Assembly: GCA_019912315.1 (NCBI GenBank)
Contig: JAIOJA010000020.1
Span: 32,547-96,546, forward strand
Origin: Planctomycetota bacterium
GTDB lineage: Bacteria; Planctomycetota; UBA8742; UBA2392
Length of the DNA stretch: 64,000 bases
Direction of reading: 5' to 3'
Below are positions 57,553 to 64,000 of this stretch, one piece after another. How positions within the stretch are numbered: the first letter of the stretch is position 1; each line of letters opens with the position of its first letter. Made by a program: the position numbers and the translations under genes. Under the pieces are notes generated by a model. The model saw only the letters and a program-made list of their open reading frames with translations. It did no database searches and was not told the origin of the DNA.

Positions 57553-58137
57553 ATGGCTATTCAGGTTGGATCGCCGGCTCCTGACTTCACCGGTCAGGCT
57601 GTCATTGATGGCGGCTTCAAGGAAGTGAAGCTCGCTGATTACAAGGGCAAGTGGCTTGTACTCTATTTCTATCCGCTCGATTTCACGTTTGTCTGACCGA
57701 CCGAAATCGTCGCCTTCTCGGAAAAGATTGAAGAGTTCCGAGGGGCCAACGCCGAAGTTGTCGGCGTTTCCATCGACAGCCAGTTCAGCCACCTGGCCTG
57801 GACCAACGTTCCGCGCAACAAGGGCGGGCTTGGCAAAATCAATTACCCGTTGCTGTCCGACCTGACCAAGAACATCAGTCGCGATTACGGCGTGCTGCTT
57901 GAGCAAAAGGGTATCGCCCTGCGCGGCACGTTCATCATCGACCCGGACGGCATCGTCAAGAACGCCGTGATCCAGGACCTCAACATCGGGCGCAACATCG
58001 ACGAAAGTCTGCGCGTACTGCAGGCCCTCCAGCACAGTGCCAAGAGCGGCGAAGTCTGCCCGGCCAACTGGGGCAAGGACAAGCAAGCCATCAACCCGGC
58101 CAAGGCCGGCGAGTGGTTTGAAAAGAACGCGAAGTAA
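57553..58137 (+). CDS. Peroxiredoxin with selenocysteine at the peroxidatic site
   Basis: 194 residues with the TGA at 57694-57696 read as selenocysteine (U48). The frame continues unbroken to TAA at 58135. The typical 2-Cys peroxiredoxin layout is clear: [32 protein letters not shown] (normally FVCPTE), [25 protein letters not shown] and the resolving cysteine C169 in GEVCPANW. AhpC/Prx1-type peroxiredoxins reduce H2O2 and organic peroxides; Sec makes the peroxidatic centre more reactive. AGAGGTTT lies before the ATG. A terminator follows directly. Confidence 0.92.
57714..57745 (+). promoter_or_regulatory. Candidate SECIS hairpin of the peroxiredoxin gene
   Basis: A 10-bp stem, seven perfect pairs CTCGGAA/TTCCGAG plus two U-G pairs and one C-G pair below, with a 12-nt loop AAGATTGAAGAG that begins 28 nt after the UGA. 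Confidence 0.5.
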
Positions 58138-58154
58138 CGGCCGTCATAACCCAG

Positions 58155-58186
58155 ACAGCTCCCGCCTCGGCGGGAGCTGTTTGTTT
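58155..58186 (+). terminator. Rho-independent terminator after the peroxiredoxin gene
   Basis: A perfect 12-bp stem ACAGCTCCCGCC/GGCGGGAGCTGT closed by TC, followed by TTGTTT. Confidence 0.88.
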
Positions 58187-58263
58187 AATGCAAGTTTCAC
58201 GCATGGCAGCCTTGCGGGTGACTGCACGACAGTAGAATCCGAAGACCAGATACAGGAGAGCAG

Positions 58264-59295
58264 ATGGCGGCGCCAAAGATTGCAATCAACGGTTTCGGAC
58301 GGATCGGGCGGGCGGTGATCCGCATCGCCAAGATGCGCGGGCACTTTGATGTCGTCGCGATCAACGACCTCGCACCCGCGGAGGCGCTGGCCTACAACTT
58401 CAAGTACGACAGCGTGCACGGCAAGTACCCGGGCGAGGTCAAGCTTGAGGGCGACAGCCTGACCATCGACGGCGACCCGTTCAAGGTGCTGAGCGAGAAA
58501 GACCCGAGCAAACTGCCCTGGAAAGAGCTTGGCGTCGACTACGTCATCGAAAGCACCGGCAAGTTCCGCAAGATCGACGAGTTGAACCAGCACATCGACG
58601 CCGGGGCCAAACGCGTGCTGATCACTGTGCCGACCAAGGACTATCTCGAAAGCACGGTTGTGCTTGGCGTGAACGATCACGTCGTCACGCCGGAATCGAA
58701 GCTGATCAGCAACGCGAGCTGCACCACAAACTGCGCCGCGCCACTTGCGAAAGTTCTGCACGAATCTTTCGGCATCAAGCGCGGACTGCTGACCACCGTG
58801 CACGCCTACACGGCCGACCAGCGCCTGGTGGACGCGCCGCACAAGGACTTCCGGCGCTCGCGCCACGCGGCCTTGAACATCATTCCTACCAGCACGGGCG
58901 CGGCCAAGGCGATCGGGCGCGTGATTCCGGAGCTTGGGGGGCGCCTGGATGGCATGGCCCTGCGCGTGCCGGTGCCGGATGGCAGCATTGTTGACCTGAC
59001 CGTCGAACTCGACAAAGGGACCAGTGTCGACGAAATCAACGCCGCCATGAAGGCCGCAGCCGACGGAACCCTGAAGGGGATTCTCGAATACAGCACCGAC
59101 CCGATCGTCAGCAGCGACATCGTCGGCAACTCCGCCAGCAGTATCTTCGACGCGCCGCTTACCCAGGTCATGGACGGCAACTTCGTGAAGGTTGTCAGCT
59201 GGTACGACAACGAATGGGGCTACTCAAACCGCGTGGAAGACCTGATCGTAAAAGTGGCCCATCAGGACGGGCTGAAGGTCGAGTTCAAGGGCTGA
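58264..59295 (+). CDS. gapA: Glyceraldehyde-3-phosphate dehydrogenase, type I
   Basis: 343 residues. NAD-binding INGFGRIGRAVIR at the N terminus and the active-site cysteine C153 in SNASCTTNC, followed by the histidine in HAYTADQRLVDAPH and NIIPTSTGAAKAI. D34 of NDLAPAEALAY is the usual NAD-selective residue. The enzyme converts glyceraldehyde 3-phosphate to 1,3-bisphosphoglycerate in glycolysis. An ACAGGAGAG site precedes the ATG. It is a single transcript bounded by terminators. It works with TpiA and pyruvate phosphate dikinase in this window. Confidence 0.97.
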   Translation: MAAPKIAINGFGRIGRAVIRIAKMRGHFDVVAINDLAPAEALAYNFKYDSVHGKYPGEVKLEGDSLTIDGDPFKVLSEKDPSKLPWKELGVDYVIESTGKFRKIDELNQHIDAGAKRVLITVPTKDYLESTVVLGVNDHVVTPESKLISNASCTTNCAAPLAKVLHESFGIKRGLLTTVHAYTADQRLVDAPHKDFRRSRHAALNIIPTSTGAAKAIGRVIPELGGRLDGMALRVPVPDGSIVDLTVELDKGTSVDEINAAMKAAADGTLKGILEYSTDPIVSSDIVGNSASSIFDAPLTQVMDGNFVKVVSWYDNEWGYSNRVEDLIVKVAHQDGLKVEFKG

Positions 59296-59306
59296 GGCAC
59301 AAAAAA

Positions 59307-59334
59307 CCGCGTTCAGCGAAATGGCTGAACGCGG
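59307..59334 (-). terminator. Terminator for the leftward regulator gene
   Basis: An 11-bp stem CCGCGTTCAGC/GCTGAACGCGG. On the minus strand it is followed by TTTTTT, so it ends the HU-receiver-kinase gene; on the plus strand it also follows gapA. Confidence 0.85.
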
Positions 59335-59358
59335 CATCTGATTGGAGCGGGCAAAATT

Positions 59359-60753
59359 CTACCTGCGCTGGAACGCGGCCTGCGGCTGGGCCACGCCGGC
59401 CTTGGTGCGCTCTTCCTTGAACTTCGTCAGCGTGATCCGGTTACCTTCGTCGTTGTACTCGACCTTATCCACGCACTTGGTCATCAGCATGATGCCCAGG
59501 CCGCCAAGCTTGCCGGCCTTGCGACGCTCGCGCACGCGGTCCACGGCGCCGTCTTCGGGTGCCACGTACAGACGCCAGTCGAAGCCTTTGCCCTGGTCGC
59601 TGACCACGACGGTGAGGCGTTTGGCATCAAGATAATATTCGACGTCCACAAAGCGGTCCTTGCGGTGCCGGTTGCCGTGCTGGGCGGCGTTGCTGCATGA
59701 TTCGCGGAATGCGGTACACATCTGGACCTGCTGCCCTTCGTTCAGGCCGCTATCGCTGAACAGGCGTGCCGCAATCTCGTTGGCCCGGTCGATCCAGCGA
59801 TCGTCCGTCGGGAAGCGGAAATACACTTCCTGCTCAAAGACGGCCTGTTCTTCGGTCGAGCGTTCCAGTTCGCGCTCGCCAAGCTCAAGCATGTCCTTCA
59901 CTTCGAAGGGCTGGGTAAGCTGTTCGTTGCCCAGGAAGCGGAAGGTCTTGAACCAGGCCTTCTCCTTGCCTGCGGGCAGCATTTCGAGAATCGGTACAAG
60001 CGAACTGTTCTTGTGGGTCTTGGCGTACTCAACCACGGCGTCAGCTTCAGGCATCACGCAATCGATGATGATCAGGCTGATCGGGTCTTCAATCAGGTAC
60101 TGCTTGGCCTGCTGCAAGGTCGTCACGACTTCAACGATCCAGCCGGCCTTGCTGAAGTGATATTCGATGGTCTTGATGAACGGGTCTTCGGCGTCCTTGC
60201 ACGCAAGCAGAATCTTGTTCGCGCGGGCCGACTCCAGTTGTTCGTGCAGCTTGCCGGTCGCGCCAAAGGCAATGTCGCCGCCTGCCACGGAATCCAGCAG
60301 TTGCGGCGCCGCCGCAAACTCCACGGCGCGCTTGCTGACGGCGATGGTGCGCACGCCCTCGTGCCCGTCTTCGGCGGGGACGATCTGCGCCTTGCGCTCT
60401 TTCAGTCGGAATTGCCCGAAGCCGCCGAACTCGACAACGTCGTGACGCATCACCTTGCCGATGATGGCCTCACCAAGCCCGGCCGCCACGGAAGCGACAT
60501 CGGACGTGTTCAATCCGTGCTTGCCCTCGATGGCGTCCTGGGTGTCGTCACCAGGTACCACGACCGATCCGCCGCCACCCTTGGCGGGGCAGTGAAGCCG
60601 GCCGAGATCTTTGATCTCAACGGACTTGCCGGCGCCCAGGGATTCGCGGACAAAATCCAGAATCGCGTTCACGACGCTTTTCGTAACAGCGCCGTCAACA
60701 CCGGTCGCACGGGCGACTTCCGGGACAATCTCAGATGCGGTCCATGTTTTCAT
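59359..60753 (-). CDS. Fusion of two HU-like domains, a receiver-like domain and an RsbW-type kinase
   Basis: 464 residues. Residues about 4-58 (ASEIVPEVARATGVDGAVTKS then AGKSVEIKDLGRLHCP) and about 82-160 (SDVASVAAGLGEAIIGKVM then HDVVEFGGFGQFRLKERKA) both follow the HU/IHF DNA-binding pattern. Residues about 178-290 (KILLACKDAEDPFIKTIEYHF... SLIIIDCVMPEADAVVEYAK) resemble a receiver domain with D in IIDC. Residues 330-455 match an anti-sigma-factor type HATPase: FRESCSNAAQHGNRHR (N box), VSDQGKGFDWR (G1) and GGLGIMLMTKCVDKVEYND. I know of no named family with this order. A DNA-tethered partner-switching regulator is a plausible reading. Confidence 0.75.
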   Translation of the reverse strand: MKTWTASEIVPEVARATGVDGAVTKSVVNAILDFVRESLGAGKSVEIKDLGRLHCPAKGGGGSVVVPGDDTQDAIEGKHGLNTSDVASVAAGLGEAIIGKVMRHDVVEFGGFGQFRLKERKAQIVPAEDGHEGVRTIAVSKRAVEFAAAPQLLDSVAGGDIAFGATGKLHEQLESARANKILLACKDAEDPFIKTIEYHFSKAGWIVEVVTTLQQAKQYLIEDPISLIIIDCVMPEADAVVEYAKTHKNSSLVPILEMLPAGKEKAWFKTFRFLGNEQLTQPFEVKDMLELGERELERSTEEQAVFEQEVYFRFPTDDRWIDRANEIAARLFSDSGLNEGQQVQMCTAFRESCSNAAQHGNRHRKDRFVDVEYYLDAKRLTVVVSDQGKGFDWRLYVAPEDGAVDRVRERRKAGKLGGLGIMLMTKCVDKVEYNDEGNRITLTKFKEERTKAGVAQPQAAFQRR

Positions 60754-60827
60754 TGCTAACGCCCCGCTCTCGGACGTGCTCGGAGTGAAACGAACAGTCT
60801 AGCCGAAAAGCTCCCCGAGGGAAATGT

Positions 60828-61598
60828 TCAACGCCCGCCCAATTCCTTGGCGCGGTCCGTCAACTCGCGCTGCTCAATGACGCCCTTGCGCTTCAGCAAC
60901 TCAATCACGCTGTCGTACAACTCCTGCTCACTGATCACGCCCTTCTTGATCAGCAGCGGAACCAGGGCCGCCCGCACTTCGGCGCGGGTGACCATCGACG
61001 TGTTGATCTTGGCGCCTTCGCTGCTTACCCGCTGGCGCACTTCATCTATCATGGATGACTCGGTCGCGTCGCGCAGCGCCGCCAGGCTGCCACGGCTGGC
61101 GGGGCGCAACCTACCCGCGCTCTTGGGCTTCAGTACAGGCTCACTGCGGACGTCATTCTTGTCACGCTCTTCCAGATACTCGGCGATCGCGCGCTTGATG
61201 CTGTCCCGCGTGGCGAGCGTCGTCTCAATTTTCTTGCCCGTCACGAACTGCAACTCGTCCAGTGCCTCGTAGTCCGTCGGGTCGCTCATGGCGACCGTCA
61301 GAACGCTGTTGGTCTGGTGCACCGGGATCAGGTGGTGCTTTTCAATAATGTCCTTGGGCACGGCCTTCAGCAGGTTGACCGGCAAAATCATGTTCGCCAG
61401 GTCGGTCACTTCCATGTTGTAGTGGCGGGCGATCTCGCGGGTCAGGGCTTCATCCGTCATGTAGCCCAGCTTGACGATGATGTTGCCGATCTTGCCGCCG
61501 AGCGATTTCTGATACTCGATCGCGGTGTCCAGCTGCTCTTTGGTGACCAGCTTCTTTTTCAGAAGCATCTCACCAAGTTTCATGCGCTCAAAAGCCAT
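60828..61598 (-). CDS. MshEN (GspE N-terminal) domain protein
   Basis: 256 residues from the ATG at 61598 (MAFERMKLGEMLLKKKLVTKEQ). The first 160 residues are a classical MshEN/GspE_N domain: LGEMLLKKKLVTKEQLDTAIEYQ, LGYMTDEALTREIARHYNME and HHLIPVHQTNSVLTVAMSDPTD, known to bind c-di-GMP or to mediate assembly in type II secretion and type IV pilus ATPases. A linker (LKPKSAGRLRPASRGS) leads to a second helical region KGVISEQELYDSVIELLKRKG, a duplicated half-domain. No ATPase domain is attached, so it is a stand-alone sensor or adaptor. Confidence 0.85.
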   Translation of the reverse strand: MAFERMKLGEMLLKKKLVTKEQLDTAIEYQKSLGGKIGNIIVKLGYMTDEALTREIARHYNMEVTDLANMILPVNLLKAVPKDIIEKHHLIPVHQTNSVLTVAMSDPTDYEALDELQFVTGKKIETTLATRDSIKRAIAEYLEERDKNDVRSEPVLKPKSAGRLRPASRGSLAALRDATESSMIDEVRQRVSSEGAKINTSMVTRAEVRAALVPLLIKKGVISEQELYDSVIELLKRKGVIEQRELTDRAKELGGR

Positions 61599-61834
61599 GC
61601 TCACCCCGCGACCGGCGGCCAGACCGCCCCCGAGGCTGGTCCGTCTCCGGATCTGCTGAGAATTGCCTGAGGGGGTTTGATAAACCGTATCAGCGGCACC
61701 TTTTAGCGTCAACGTGCTTCAACGAAGTGAAAACCCGCCGATCTTTCTGACATACCCGCTATCGGGAACCGCCCCGACGGTTTTCTCGTCAATTACACGG
61801 CGCCGATTCGTTACAATACTTCAGAGAGGGAAGT

Positions 61835-63625
61835 TTGACGGCACTTCAGCAACAGATTGCCAGATTTCGCGTGCGCCTGATGCTCAGGATTGCCGCCTAT
61901 TCCGCCATGATCGGGCTGCTGATCGCCCTCGTCCTGGTAATTGCCGCACCGTGGCTGCGCGATGAGCTGGGGCTGCCCGGATACTGGGCCACCTTGTCTC
62001 TGCCACTGGTCATACCTGCCATCTACGTCGCCCTTGCCATTTTCAAGCGCCCCAGCGAACGGGAGTCCGTACTCGCGGCCGACGCGTGGTCCGGCGGCGA
62101 AGGCTCGATCATCAGCGCCTGGGAACTCGAGAAGGAAAACCCCGACAGCCCTTTCGTACGACCGGTTGCCCTGCACGCGGTCGAGCGCCTGTCCCGCCGC
62201 CGTCTGCCCGAGCCCCGCCTGCTGCGAAAACTGATGGTCGCGCTGGTCGTGCTGTTTCTGTTGGTTCCCTTGTCCCGCTACGTCCACGCCGAGATGCAGA
62301 AGGCCCAACAGGAAGAACAGGCCGAAGAGCAGGCCCGCAAGGTGGATGTTCCGTCCGAAATCGCCGAAGAGCTGGCAAAGGACGCGGGCGCCGCCGCCGA
62401 GAAAGCCAAGGAAAACAAGGCGGAACAGCAGGAGCGCCTTGCCGACGATATTGAACAGGCCGCGCGAAACGCCCAGGCGGGCGGGCAGGACAAAGAACGC
62501 GCCCTGCGCGAAGCCAACAGCCTGGTGGACCGCGCCAGGGCCCAGACCGAATCCAGCGACGCACGCGAAGAGGCGCGCCAGGCCCTGGAAAACAACGAAA
62601 TCACCCGCGACCTTTCCGAGGCCATCGACAACGCCGATGCCGACAAGGTCAACGAAGAAGTCAAAGAACTCGCGGAGCAGGTCTACCGCCCGGACGGCAG
62701 CGTTGACCAGCAGGCTGCGGAACGCCTGAAGCAGGCGATTGAAGAGGCCCAGCGAGCCGCGCCCCAGGACGCGCGCCTGCGTCGTGCGGCGGAAGACCTC
62801 GGGCGGATGCTGGACGAAAAGACACTCGACAACGCGGAAAAGCGCCGCAAGGAAACGCAAAGCCGCCTTGAAGGCGAAGGGCTGGACGCGGAGACCATTG
62901 CCGACGCCCTTGAGAAGCTAGGGCAGATGGACAAGCGCGCCCTGGAACGCGCCCTGGAGGAAATGTCCAAGTCTTCCAGCCCGCTGCGCGACATGGATGT
63001 CTCCGGGCGCGAAATGGAAGAATTGCTGAAGCAGCTGGAGGGCGGGGAGATCAGCCCCGAGGACGCCAGGCGTATGGCCGAAGCCGCCAAGCAGCTAAGT
63101 GAACGCCTGGAGCTCGATGCCGAAACCCTGCGCGAGTTGCTGCAGAGGGGCAAAGATTTTGAAGGGCTCGATGACGCCGCCAAACGCATGGGCGAGGGCG
63201 AAGCTCCCGCAGGCCCCGAGCAGGTACCGGAGTGGGCCAGGGATATGATCCCGCCGGAGTGGGAGCAGGCCTGGAAGGACGCAGCGCAGAGCAAGGGTGG
63301 CGGCGCGCGCGAGGGCGAAGGCAACGGCGAGGGTGAGGGAAGGGGTAAGGGAAAGGGAGAGGGCAACCCGGACAAAGACCTTGGACGCAAGGTCGATGGC
63401 GAAGGCATCAAGGAAGGCGTTGACACCGTTGACACTGGTGAGGGCGAAAAGGACCCGGACAAGGACCCCGAACGCCTGGACACCGACAAAGCCAAAGAAG
63501 AAGAAGCCCGGCGCAACAAGACCGGCCGCGACGGCACCAGCAGCGGCATCAACACCCGCGATGAGGAAGAACGCCTGCCCCGGCGCTATCGCGACGCCGC
63601 CCGCAAATACTTCGAGCGCGACTAA
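61835..63625 (+). CDS. Large membrane protein with long acidic coiled-coil tail (DUF4175-like)
   Basis: 596 residues from a TTG start with GAGAGGGAAG upstream. Three N-terminal membrane helices (AAYSAMIGLLIALVLVIAAP, LSLPLVIPAIYVALAIF, LLRKLMVALVVLFLLVPLS) are followed by about 450 residues of acidic, coiled-coil helices. Near residue 490 a Gly/Glu/Lys-rich run (GEGNGEGEGRGKGKGEGNP) occurs. The chain ends RLPRRYRDAARKYFERD, a signature of proteins found beside BatA/VWA aerotolerance-type genes. Function unknown. A TACAAT hexamer at 61812-61817 could be a -10 box. Confidence 0.75.
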   Translation: MTALQQQIARFRVRLMLRIAAYSAMIGLLIALVLVIAAPWLRDELGLPGYWATLSLPLVIPAIYVALAIFKRPSERESVLAADAWSGGEGSIISAWELEKENPDSPFVRPVALHAVERLSRRRLPEPRLLRKLMVALVVLFLLVPLSRYVHAEMQKAQQEEQAEEQARKVDVPSEIAEELAKDAGAAAEKAKENKAEQQERLADDIEQAARNAQAGGQDKERALREANSLVDRARAQTESSDAREEARQALENNEITRDLSEAIDNADADKVNEEVKELAEQVYRPDGSVDQQAAERLKQAIEEAQRAAPQDARLRRAAEDLGRMLDEKTLDNAEKRRKETQSRLEGEGLDAETIADALEKLGQMDKRALERALEEMSKSSSPLRDMDVSGREMEELLKQLEGGEISPEDARRMAEAAKQLSERLELDAETLRELLQRGKDFEGLDDAAKRMGEGEAPAGPEQVPEWARDMIPPEWEQAWKDAAQSKGGGAREGEGNGEGEGRGKGKGEGNPDKDLGRKVDGEGIKEGVDTVDTGEGEKDPDKDPERLDTDKAKEEEARRNKTGRDGTSSGINTRDEEERLPRRYRDAARKYFERD

Positions 63626-63655
63626 GTTCGCGCGACGGAGCCGCGACCGGACCTG

Positions 63656-63681
63656 TCCGCCAGAGCCTTGGCGAAGGCGGA
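63656..63681. repeat. Dispersed palindromic repeat (AFAKALADRSG type)
   Basis: TCCGCC-aga-GCC-TT-GGC-gaa-GGCGGA forms a near-symmetric hairpin. Its minus-strand translation reads SAFAKALADRSG, a peptide familiar from repeats in many environmental genomes. It lies in the 230-bp gap 63626-63855 after the DUF4175-like gene. Confidence 0.6.
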
Positions 63682-63774
63682 AGGGAGCGGGCATCGGGTT
63701 CCGCGATAACCGCCCCACGCCACGACGCGACGAGCGCCCATCACCTGTTGACGCGTCAATACGCGGACAAGTCG

Positions 63775-63856
63775 GGAGTTTGGAGGCCGGAGTAACTGCG
63801 GGTCTTTAACTCCAAACTCCAAACCAACGGTCAACCGTCAACCGTCAACTACCAAC
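63775..63856. repeat. Foldback heptamer element at the end of the window
   Basis: Seven consecutive 7-bp units from 63808: AACTCCA, AACTCCA, AACCAAC, GGTCAAC, CGTCAAC, CGTCAAC, TACCAAC. GGAGTTTGGAG (63775-63785) is the exact reverse complement of CTCCAAACTCC (63810-63820). It runs into the stop of the leftward gene that leaves the window. Confidence 0.8.
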
Positions 63857-64000
63857 TATCCTCCGGGCGGTGCGCGGGTGCCGCCAAAACGCGTGGTTGG
63901 GTCCCACACTTCATCCGTCAGCCTTTCCTTCAAAATTTTCATGTTCAGGGCGCCGCGGTTGCGCCAGCAGATGCTCCAGTTCTCCGGCGTGTCCCACCAC
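63856..64000 (-). CDS. 3' end of a leftward gene, unknown product
   Basis: A frame open to the right edge of the window, ending in TAG at 63856-63858. The last 47 residues read WWDTPENWSICWRNRGALNM, then KILKERLTDEVWDPTTRFGG and TRAPPGG. The aromatic-rich start of this part looks like real coding sequence. No family can be given from the C terminus alone. Confidence 0.55.
   Translation of the reverse strand, partial: WWDTPENWSICWRNRGALNMKILKERLTDEVWDPTTRFGGTRAPPGG

Noticed and set aside
54514..57696. The in-frame TGA codons as nonsense mutations or sequencing errors
   Set aside because: Four independent errors all hitting redox Cys positions, with intact frames and downstream hairpins, is much less likely than recoding, though it is not excluded for a single case.
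2947..63856. Heptamer arrays as a CRISPR array
   Set aside because: The units are only 7 bp with no spacers, they differ between sites, and no cas gene is near.
1..64000. A changed genetic code in which TGA encodes Trp or Gly
   Set aside because: Many genes here end in TGA at the expected place (rluD, HPr, gapA, the AAC(3)-like gene), and Trp is encoded by TGG throughout.

Overview
This window is bacterial chromosomal DNA: high GC, densely coded, about 60 genes on both strands with short gaps and no rRNA, tRNA, CRISPR array or prophage that I can see. The host is a diderm: it has several lipoproteins, an outer-membrane beta-barrel, an LpoB-like lipoprotein and RsfS/SecG-type housekeeping genes. 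Short zinc-ribbon proteins, GxxExxY and four-helix-bundle genes, a DUF4175-like protein and heptamer intergenic repeats suggest Planctomycetota or another PVC/candidate-phylum lineage, but I cannot fix the phylum from sequence alone.

Layout. 1-4.7 kb: end of a carboxypeptidase-regulatory-repeat protein, then tldD and tldE (pmbA) split by a frameshifted four-helix-bundle gene. 4.7-12.9 kb: lipoprotein, outer-membrane protein, bifunctional nuclease, LigD-type phosphoesterase, GxxExxY protein, truA, phosphoesterase, hpf, yvcK, rhomboid. 13-21 kb: ATP-cone/NrdD-like protein, FlgI-like lipoprotein, smc, 2'-5' RNA ligase-like protein. 21-30.5 kb: duplicated-domain basic protein, secreted esterase/peptidase, PhzF, priA, M16-like protein and small genes. 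30.7-44.5 kb: nuoN, moeB-rhodanese, proC, sirtuin, zinc-ribbon protein, AAC(3)-like protein, a secreted protein with an internal UGA, panB, ppdK. 44.5-50.7 kb: a leftward conserved housekeeping block tpiA-secG-yicC-gmk-rpoZ-coaC, then a SEC-C protein and a CobW GTPase. 50.8-64 kb: HPr, a COG3014-like/LpoB pair, rluD, a thioredoxin-like protein, rsfS, ndk, peroxiredoxin, gapA, an HU-HU-receiver-kinase fusion, an MshEN protein and a DUF4175-like protein.

Main discovery. Four genes contain one in-frame TGA that is best read as selenocysteine: a TlpA/thioredoxin-like lipoprotein (WUGYC), a 2-Cys-type peroxiredoxin (FVUPTE), a MoeB-rhodanese fusion whose catalytic rhodanese Cys is Sec (YURSGGRS), and a secreted coiled-coil protein with a Ser-Cys-Sec motif (SCUQGGG) that I do not recognise as a known selenoprotein family. 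In each, the frame stays open well past the TGA, and a hairpin lies 17-28 nt downstream as expected for a bacterial SECIS. TGA ends many other genes here, so this is local recoding, not a changed code.

Second discovery. At least seven intergenic sites carry arrays of degenerate 7-bp units. In most, one array faces its complement across a short core to form a foldback element. The unit sequence differs between sites but the 7-bp period is constant, and several arrays end exactly at a start codon. The four-helix-bundle gene sits between two such facing arrays, and the GxxExxY gene sits between 25-bp inverted repeats, as if small cargo genes replaced the core.
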